A DNA stretch of 64,000 nt, taken from contig CM055265.1 of assembly GCA_029237695.1 (NCBI GenBank), forward strand, positions 112,022,773 through 112,086,772, read 5' to 3'. Within the stretch, counting starts at the first letter, position 1. Every line of letters begins with the position of its first letter. Origin of the DNA: Conchocele bisecta (taxonomy: Eukaryota; Mollusca; Bivalvia; Lucinida; Thyasiridae). Shown piece by piece: positions 57,227-64,000 of the stretch. A model generated the notes under the pieces. It worked only from the letters and a program-made list of their open reading frames with translations, did not search any database and had not been told where the DNA came from. The position numbers were made by a program, and so were the translations under genes.

Positions 57227-58630
57227 GTGATACAAATGATACATTGAAGGTATATAGTGGAAGATACCTTGGAAATGTAGAAATGGGAGACCCTGTAGGC
57301 GTTCACTATCCTAACACCCCACTCATGGCCAACTAATCTAAATGCATTGCTTGCAATTATTGCAGAAGGGGGAAAAGAACAACAGAACAAAATATACTAT
57401 GTCATGTGATTTCCGGCCATTATTGTAGGTCGACATTCACATGAGGTCTAAAATGCGGGGCGGTATTTCTTGGCAACCTACATTTTCTCGTGACCACGTT
57501 AGTTGGACGTGCGTGGGAGGGGAGGCTCCCGAATTACTTCGGTAATTGATTCGGCGATAATCGCTGATATTGTCGAATGAAATAGCTCAGCGAAAAGTCG
57601 AACACAATGCGCAGGTGAAAATCGCCGTGTTATTCATGGTTCGCTGTAGAAATTGGATTGTCCGAATCATACGTTTATAACCTGCAAAGTGGTGAAAACA
57701 TTGAATGCTCATTTAAAGCCCAATAAAACCTCGCGCCGATCTAAATCTCGTCTGCAACGATACCGTTTTCGTATGTTTCGGATTGCTTTGGGTGTTACCT
57801 CCACACGTGCCAGAGTCACGACCTGTCAGCATCCATTTACACACGCAGAGCAGCACGAACTAAGATAAAAATACGTATAGTCTGTCCACATTTAGACCGA
57901 TGATATATTGCATGGCAAGTTTCATAACCAATGCATTTGTTTCTCTACTAAAATGATGTTACAGACATTGAAATCGACACGTATACTGTAATCAACGAAA
58001 GAAAAATACTCTGTCCGTAGCAAAATAGTGCCATGTGCCATCTTATCCTATGGCGTTTTTGTGTCATGCATATACTTATCTCTAGTTTTCACAGTTGTGT
58101 GCTCAGTTTATCAGTTAAATTCTGGAAGATACTAATCAAGACATTTCGTGCGTATGAATACAGCAGCTATTACCTTTAGGTCTCACGGAGATTACCTTTA
58201 GGTCTCACTTTAAGTCTCAGTACGGAGCTAGCAGTAAAAGGGGGTGAACAATTTTCTATATATTTCAGTATTAACTTATCCCACTCATCGATAAGTTTTT
58301 GTGGAGATAACATATTTCTGTACTTTCAGTACTTTGATTTGTTATAGTATCTACATGAGATGTGTTGCCAGTCAATCCCCATTTTCAAGTAATGCACGCA
58401 ATGAAACTGTTACAATCACGAAACCATTTATTTTTCTATTTTGAATGCTACAATGTAGTTCCGTCTTCAGTTTCATTATTGTCACTGCTTCTAAAGTGAC
58501 ACGACACGATATTTCCGTGTTAGTCTAATTGTCGTTAGTTTCTATAAATCTCGTATCATGTCAGATGTATTCAAGGAAGTGTTTCTATGTACATACATAC
58601 TTGTACTATCACACTTTTTATTATCCATCA
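57227..58630. other. No supported gene
   Basis: About 1.4 kb of unique-looking sequence. GATTACCTTTAGGTCTCAC occurs in short tandem near 58169-58208. Short frames show no domain. Confidence 0.45.
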
Positions 58631-58876
58631 TTAACCCTTTGAACCCGAAATCCCGCTATATCGGTTTATGCAAAAAGTGCAGATCCAGATGAGCCGGCTC
58701 GTAACGAGCCGTCTCATCAGGATCTGCACTTTTTTAAAGTAATTTTAATATTTTTGAGAACAAAAACACCCCCTTTTCATAAATGGACGAATCTGAAAAT
58801 GATTTTGTGACCATTGTATTGGTCGGAACATTAGCATATCACAGTCCATTCCAGTTCCTTAGGGTTGAAAGGGTTA
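58631..58876. mobile_element. FB-B foldback, copy 3
   Basis: TTAACCCTTTGAACCCGAAA to TTAGGGTTGAAAGGGTTAA. The core ATCCAGATGAGCCGGCTCG / CGAGCCGTCTCATCAGGAT is the best preserved. Confidence 0.8.
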
Positions 58877-58878
58877 AA

Positions 58879-58945
58879 CCCCTGAGATGAATATAGTTCC
58901 TTGAACGTGTTCGGTTACGCTCAAGAAACTATGTTCATTTCAGGG
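58879..58945. repeat. Short palindrome next to FB-B
   Basis: CCCTGAGATGAATATAGTTC + CTTGAACG, then CGCTCAAGAAACTATGTTCATTTCAGGG. No other copy seen. Confidence 0.7.
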
Positions 58946-59007
58946 TTTTTTCCCGGTATTCTTCCGCCGACACGGTTTTGAGTATGAATTCAAATAGGGT
59001 ACTATAT

Positions 59008-59220
59008 TTAACCCTTACGGTGTTGAATTAAAATTTGTCGTCAGCTTTTTATTTTTATTTTCCATTTTTCTCATCAAAAACATGCTTTGACAGCACTTTA
59101 GAATCATTTTCAAATTAAATGATTCTAAAATGCTGCCAAACCATGTTTTTATTTAAAGAAAATACAAAATAAGAAACAACAGCAAACGATAGTTTTCGTT
59201 CCCAGCATTCTAAGGGTTAA
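59008..59220. mobile_element. K element, copy 6
   Basis: TTAACCCTTACGGTGTTGAA to AGCATTCTAAGGGTTAA; hairpin CATGCTTTGACAGCACTTTA / TGCTGCCAAACCATG. Complete with TTAA at both ends, reverse orientation to copy 4. Confidence 0.85.
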
Positions 59221-59299
59221 AACGTGGCCAAAAGAGACAGGCGAGACAGGAGGAATGATTTCAATATTCAAAATAAACTAAGAATAATAAATCTAGCAT

Positions 59300-59447
59300 C
59301 TTACATGAGCGATGTTTTAAAAATATGATATTTATTCAGCAAGTTTACTGATTTCATACGAAGCAATACTCTGCCGAGTTTCTATGAACTCACCCAAGGA
59401 GTTTAATACTATTTAATATGATACAGACATACAACATATACAGACAT
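59300..59447 (+). repeat. X dispersed repeat, copy 3
   Basis: TTATTCAGCAAGTTTACTGA, GCCGAGTTTCTATGAACTCA, GGAGTTTAATACTATTTAAT. It ends at the Y3 insertion. Confidence 0.55.
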
Positions 59448-59703
59448 CAGGCGCGGATCCAGGATTTCGGGATAGGGGGGGGGGGGGGGGTGGGGGGCGT
59501 AACTATTTTGCAATACTTGACTATATTATCGAACGAGCTTATAGTCCAAGTATTGCAAAATAGTCGACCGAGCGGAGCGGAGCGGAAAAATGCATGGAAT
59601 ACATGGCACTTGGCATGAAACGTGCCTTGTAACTTGTAAATATTTACTCGGCGAATTTTAGGCGGGGGCGCGCCGGGTGCCGGGTCCGCTGAATCCGCCC
59701 ATG
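59448..59703. mobile_element. Y element, copy 3
   Basis: CAGGCGCGGATCCAGGATTT to GCTGAATCCGCCCATG; GACAT duplicated on both sides (59443-59447, 59704-59708). Inside is an inverted repeat CTATTTTGCAATACTTG / CAAGTATTGCAAAATAG. Confidence 0.8.
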
Positions 59704-59719
59704 GACATGAAATACAAAA

Positions 59720-59880
59720 GAGATACATGACTATTAATGAAACGAGCTCACTGATTTCACAAGAAGCGAGGTTCTGTTCTTGTTGCTTTATGACTGGGTC
59801 AACGAGTTTAATGAATATAGTATTAAAACAACACAACTGTTAGCTTGTATTTATTGCACCATCATACATTGAATCGACAC
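59720..59880 (+). repeat. X dispersed repeat, copy 4
   Basis: ATTAATGAAACGAGCTCACT + GATTTCACAAGAAGCGAGG, CAACGAGTTTAATGAATATA, then GTATTAAAACAACACAACTG, matching copy 1. Confidence 0.6.
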
Positions 59881-59927
59881 TGACCACCTAACAGTTTTCT
59901 GTAACGTCTCATTTGCATATTTATTAC

Positions 59928-60548
59928 ACTACTCTCTGTTTCACGAAACCTGCCCAAAGTTTACGGCCATCTAAACAAAGCAAAAACAATAAGAATGAGC
60001 CTTATTTTTATTTCGTGAAAGTTGGACAAATATTGATTTTATTACGAAAAATTAGTTCTCTATGCGAATTTAACACGGGAAAAAAGTACACAACTACATG
60101 TATGCACTTGTTCTGTCCGCTGCCCGCCCGCCTGCCCCGCGGTAAAACATAATACGTACCGTTTTTTAAAAACGGTCGTATAAAAATGATTTCTCTATGG
60201 GAATTTAACATGGGGAAATAGAGATGGAGAACCTGGAGGAGGAGTCGAAAAACGAAAAAAAATAAATAAAAGTTACATTTCGAAAATCGGTCCACTATTT
60301 CTGAAATTAGAAACATGTCCCCATGTTAAATCCCCATATACATCTTCACTCTGTGAAAATGTCGATTTAAAATGTGGAAATTTTTTTTTTCGCAATAAAA
60401 TCAATATTGAACCAAATTTAATTAAATAAAAAGAAGGCTAATTTGTAAATTTTGCTAAAATTTAATATTATCGATTTTTTTTAAATATTTTTGTATTTTT
60501 TATATGGCCATACAATTTGGGCAGGTTTCGTGAAACTGAGACAGTAGT
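59928..60548. mobile_element. FB-I foldback, copy 5
   Basis: ACTCTCTGTTTCACGAAACC at the left and GGGCAGGTTTCGTGAAACTG + AGACAGTAGT at the right. Arms contain TAAACAAAGCAAAAACAATA and repeated TTTAACATGGGGA motifs. A C/G-rich insert (CCGCTGCCCGCCCGCCTGCC) at 60118-60137 is foreign to the family. Confidence 0.8.
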
Positions 60549-61598
60549 GTATTATGAATGTTGTCTTACAGAAGGTGCAGCAAGTCAATTTTATGTTATA
60601 AATGATCATGGTGCATGCATGTGCAAGTATTTGCAAGAAATCATCGCGGTGACTGACTCGTGTGCGCTCTTGAACTGTGCTTTATATGCATTGCAGTCAC
60701 ATGTATTGTATGTAGCCTTTGTCGAAACATTATTTTCAAATTCAAGAAGTGTGTCACCCCGTTCATTGTGCATCAAAGAGTTGCAACAAACGACATCTGT
60801 GTTCGGTTTTTATACCAGAAATCTGTTCACATTTTTGGGGTGCCCGTGAAGTGGTATCGTCAAGTGTCTATTGTTATCACGCCCAAGAGCATGTGTCAAT
60901 GTGAAATGCTGCTAAAGGGAGAAACGCTGTCGAAAGTATAGTAGTATGGATGTCTTTGTATGACAGAAATGTTGTCGGTGTTGACCGCTGGCACGGACCC
61001 ATTTATCGTCATATTCAGGTTATTCCATTAACCACAAAAGGGTAATGTTGTAAAAAAAATATCATAAAATTAACACGAAAAAAACCCCACACAAACCAAT
61101 GAAACCGAAACTATTCACAAACCGTGCAGATCCTGATGAGACATCGTTAAGTTAGAGGTCTGTAGTGTAGAAGTTATGCCCGCACTTGGGGAGTGAGGGG
61201 AGGGTAGGGGGTATATATGCATTGCTTAAAATTCGGCCGTATACTGGATAGTCACAGCAACACATTGGTATTAACAATACATGCAATAATGGTCGTAGTC
61301 CGACAATGACATAACAAATGTACGAGTTATAGACAAGAAGAATTTGGCTGACACTATCAAACCAACTGATCTAGCGACTAATAGCATTGTAATGTATCGA
61401 ATTGACTGCAATGTCAGATATGTGCGGAATGCGATTGTCAAAATCCTATTGGCAAATTGTCCGTTATATTGACCCTCGGATATTACTCAACTCTGCAAAA
61501 CCTTTATAACTGTGTCATGGACATAGGATTATTCGCTTTTATTGAGATGGTATTGACCAGCTAGCGATCTTGCATAGTCGTCCGTATTATTACCCGAC
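60549..61598. other. No gene; FB-B core fragment
   Basis: TGCAGATCCTGATGAGAC at 61126-61143 is a lone FB-B arm. The frames at 60517-60941 overlap each other and the FB-I end, with no domain. Confidence 0.4.
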
Positions 61599-61843
61599 TG
61601 GGGGCCGTTTCACTAAACTTCGTACGACTAAAATGTGCGTAAGTGCAACATTATGATAGTCTGTACATTTCACATTAACAACGTTTTCTTGTAAACACTT
61701 ATTGGATTTACGTTTATTGAGCATAGGCTGCATATGCAGCCTTTGCTCAATAAATGTAAATCCATCAATTGCAATTTCCAGACGATCCTAAATATGCACT
61801 TACGAACATTTTAGTCTAACAAGTTTAGTGAAACGGGCCCCTG
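61599..61843. mobile_element. FB-E foldback, copy 5 (uninterrupted)
   Basis: CTGGGGGCCGTTTCACTAAA to TAGTGAAACGGGCCCCTG. Serves as the empty-site reference for copy 2 (TTTCACATTAACAACG at 61668-61683). Confidence 0.9.
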
Positions 61844-61917
61844 TTTCGGCTGAAATCATTAGCACAGTATAGGCCAGAGACACTTACAGTATGGTATGAA
61901 CAGGTTTAGAACCTAAC

Positions 61918-61952
61918 TGTTTGTGCCTAGTGAGTGGGCATGTACATTTAAT
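61918..61952 (+). repeat. F element end fragment
   Basis: CTGTTTGTGCCTAGTGAGTG + GGCATGTACATTTAA, including the TTAA. Confidence 0.65.
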
Positions 61953-62183
61953 TATTGACTTGGCCAACCGTTGCATAATACATTTGTTCTCGCACCGGGG
62001 AATAATAAAACATTTTTGCGTGGGTGGCTAATTGTCTGTCGATGGCAAAGAAACTGTGTTAACACCCGCACGGAAGTCTCCATATGCCCATGACAATATA
62101 TGATGGGCGGGGGCGTAATGGTACCTATTGTTTTCTTATTTACGGACACATATCAGCAGAATACCACAGGTCAAAGATTTATC

Positions 62184-62307
62184 AAAAATTACCCCACCCA
62201 CCCACTTCGATACATATCGAAGTGCGTGGGTGGGGTAACGTTTTTAATGAGCTATTGTATCAGTCCTGGTCCGAGTCTTTGACCTCACATGTGAAAGGCT
62301 CGGGCCT
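62184..62307. repeat. U-like foldback, second copy
   Basis: AAAAATTACCCCACCCACCC + ACTTCGATA and complement to 62246, then GTCCGAGTCTTTGACCTCAC..GTGAAAGGCTCGGGCC. Shares the ATTACCCCACCCA and GTCCGAGTCTT motifs with 27695-27931. Confidence 0.65.
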
Positions 62308-62512
62308 AGCACTCGGACAGCTGTCATTGAAAAACGTTACTCTCTGCCCATGACATCCACTTAATTCGGCCCGAGTTCTCTACCTTTGTATGACATGGGC
62401 AGAATACATGGTTATTTTTAGATCATGAACAGTATGCGCAATGACGACATCGTAGTCCCTTTTTATCATGACGGGTCAGAATTATGATTGGATCGGATTG
62501 TTTTATTATACT

Positions 62513-62646
62513 ACAGTGGAACCTCTAAACCGGACACCAATGCAACCTCTGTGATCCTATTATTGATGGGATTTACAGTGGAACCTCTCTAACCCGGAGA
62601 CCCTGGGGACCTCCCAGGGTGTCGGGTTTAGAGAGGTTCCACTGTA
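62513..62646. mobile_element. D element, copy 9 (short)
   Basis: TACAGTGGAACCTCTAAACC, then an inner palindrome from TTACAGTGGAACCTCTCTAA to its complement AGAGAGGTTCCACTGTA (62575-62646). Confidence 0.85.
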
Positions 62647-63265
62647 TACAAGTATCTTAAATTGTGAATATACCGTTTGAATATGGTGACGATGAATCAC
62701 ATCGTACCCATTTGCTGGAAAGTTCAACCGCGTACGACAGCATACAGTCACGTCATTTATTCTTCGCGTGGCTATGTTACCGCAGTCCGGATCGCTGGCG
62801 TCAAACACGGTGTCTGCGTCCGGCATGATATCCTCCACATGCGATGTGGTGAAGAAATGACTATCGGGAAACAAGAGCAGGTGATCAGGTGATTGCTAAA
62901 AACAGTTACTCAATTAGTTACTATGGTGACATATTTGTGCCGTCTACTTAACGTGATAATGTGATAGCTAAGTCCTCTTATTTCACAGTATACGTCGTAT
63001 TAACTACATAATTGTCGCGGTAAGACGACTTACTAATGGTCAGGACGAGATCAATTGAACGAGGTAAATAAGACGATATCTCATAAAAATGTTTAGTACG
63101 CATTATCTTGTTTGACATCAGTTGGTCGTTTTGACTTGATATTTATCGCGTAAAGACGACTTATTAGCTGGTCAGCACGAACAGTTAATGTACTATGTCG
63201 ACACAGTGTCTTATTAAGTTGACGAGAAAGAATTGAATTAGATTCAAAATCGATGTCAATGGCCA
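62647..63265. other. Mostly unique; GACGACTTA..GGTCA repeats
   Basis: CGCGGTAAGACGACTTACTA + ATGGTCAGGACGA at 63015 and CGCGTAAAGACGACTTATTA + GCTGGTCAGCACGA at 63149 are a direct repeat. No gene. Confidence 0.5.
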
Positions 63266-63661
63266 TGCTCCAGATAAGTAATTAGTAATTGAGTATTGTC
63301 ACTCCATCATTTCTGAAGCAATTAGGTATTTCAAAATTTTAAATTGGTAAAATAAAATCACACTACTATTTACACATCAACAGACAGCAATTATTGAATA
63401 GTTTGCTTCTAAATGAAAATATGTCTTGGCATTTCATTAGAATTGTCTCCTTGGAGACAATTCTAATGAAATACCAAGATGTGATTTCATGGAAAATAAG
63501 AAAAATATGCTATATTTGTGGTCTGTTTATTATTTTCTGCAGCTTGACAAAGGTACCACAAAATTAGTATTGCTTTTGGTACTCGCTGCTTCCGATTTTA
63601 ATTGAATTTTTGGCAATTTTAATTTGGTATTTAAGCAAATACGCAGCTTATCTGGAGCTCT
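63266..63661. mobile_element. FB-H foldback, copy 4
   Basis: TGCTCCAGATAAGTAATTAG to GCAGCTTATCTGGAGCTC. The hairpin centre ATTAGAATTGTCTCCTTGGAGACAATTCTAAT is perfect. Confidence 0.9.
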
Positions 63662-63825
63662 GGTATATATAGTATGCCTATGTCTTTGACCGACATCATA
63701 TCATCTCATTATTTCCAGAAGGCTTTGCGTTGGAGGCAGCAGCCGCCAACGCACTACCTTGAAACAATGACACACTAGTATAAATGTACCAACTTTATTG
63801 ACCTGGAAACAGCTTGTTATGTGGG

Positions 63826-64000
63826 TTGATATGTGGTTGTGACTGGATAAATTTGGCTTATGTGTATTGCGACCAGTGTAGATCCAGATTCGCACAGTTT
63901 GATCAGGATCTGCACTGTTCGCCATTCCAATGAAACACCCGTCATGCTTTCAACAAGCAATATAGATCGTTATCAGACTACAGGAGGGCGATATTTGATC
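63826..64000. repeat. FB-A foldback, cut by window end
   Basis: ATGTGGTTGTGACTGGATAA, GCGACCAGTGTAGATCCAGA, GTTTGATCAGGATCTGCACT, then GTTATCAGACTACAGGAGG to the edge. Part of the left core arm is deleted. Confidence 0.8.

Overview
The window looks like AT-rich, intron/intergenic DNA from a metazoan with a repeat-dense genome. A marine bivalve mollusc is my best guess. The guess rests on the flavour of the repeat families (many copies of a CTGATCAG-type foldback, foldback MITEs, a tRNA-type SINE with a conserved body) and on an invertebrate-type Runt domain; it is not proven by the sequence alone. I see no bacterial gene density, no rRNA or tRNA gene and no CRISPR array.

Only one convincing protein-coding segment is present: a first coding exon of a Runx (Runt-domain) transcription factor on the + strand at 31884-32256. 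It starts with MHLP, like the MRIPV-type (P2/proximal promoter) N-terminus of Runx proteins, runs into the N-terminal two thirds of the Runt domain, and ends at a consensus AG|GTAAG donor after ...GRSGR in phase 1. The remaining exons were not found, so the downstream 31.7 kb is read as the 5' part of a long intron. Upstream of the ATG is a candidate proximal promoter with an AP-1-like site, a CCAAT box and three Runx-type motifs (ACCACG, ACCGCA, ACCACA), the last overlapping the start codon.

Almost everything else is non-autonomous repeat DNA. I sorted it by eye into about 20 families, most of them foldbacks. FB-A: CTGATCAG core, termini ATGTGGCTGTGACTGGAG. FB-B: TTAACCCTTTCA ends, GAGCCGGCTC core. 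FB-C: termini TACGGAGCCCCGCAGGGGAC, arms built of 21-bp units. D: Tigger/pogo-like, CAGTGGAACCTCTCTAAACC. FB-E: GGCCGTTTCACTAAACTTCG. F: TTAA + AGGTACATGCCCACTCAG. FB-G: GTAGCCGATTTCATCAA. FB-H: GCTCCAGATAAGC. FB-I: ACTGTCTGTTTCACGAAACC. FB-J: TATAGGAATGAATGGCC. K: TTAACCCTTACACCG. FB-L: CAAGGTGTATGATCACGTGG. FB-M: CTGTCTGTAACGCAGGGCG. FB-N: GAGAC..GCCATGTG. Y: CAGGGGCGGATCCAG with 5-bp target duplications. Smaller hairpin families are called O, Q, R, S, T, U, V and W. Several copies are nested, giving a readable insertion order (J in I, F in E in probable D, hairpin in F, E and G in A, B in Z).

Tandem arrays include an 18-unit 39-bp minisatellite (9674-10410) that begins with an inverted unit, a palindromic GGGGGCTAACTCC array (19319-20152), an 83-bp tandem repeat (20394-20790) and a triplicated FB-M arm (48599-48752). 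The most unusual elements are FB-C: four copies plus a possible diverged relative, with arms that are 21-bp-unit tandem arrays of different composition and length in each copy.
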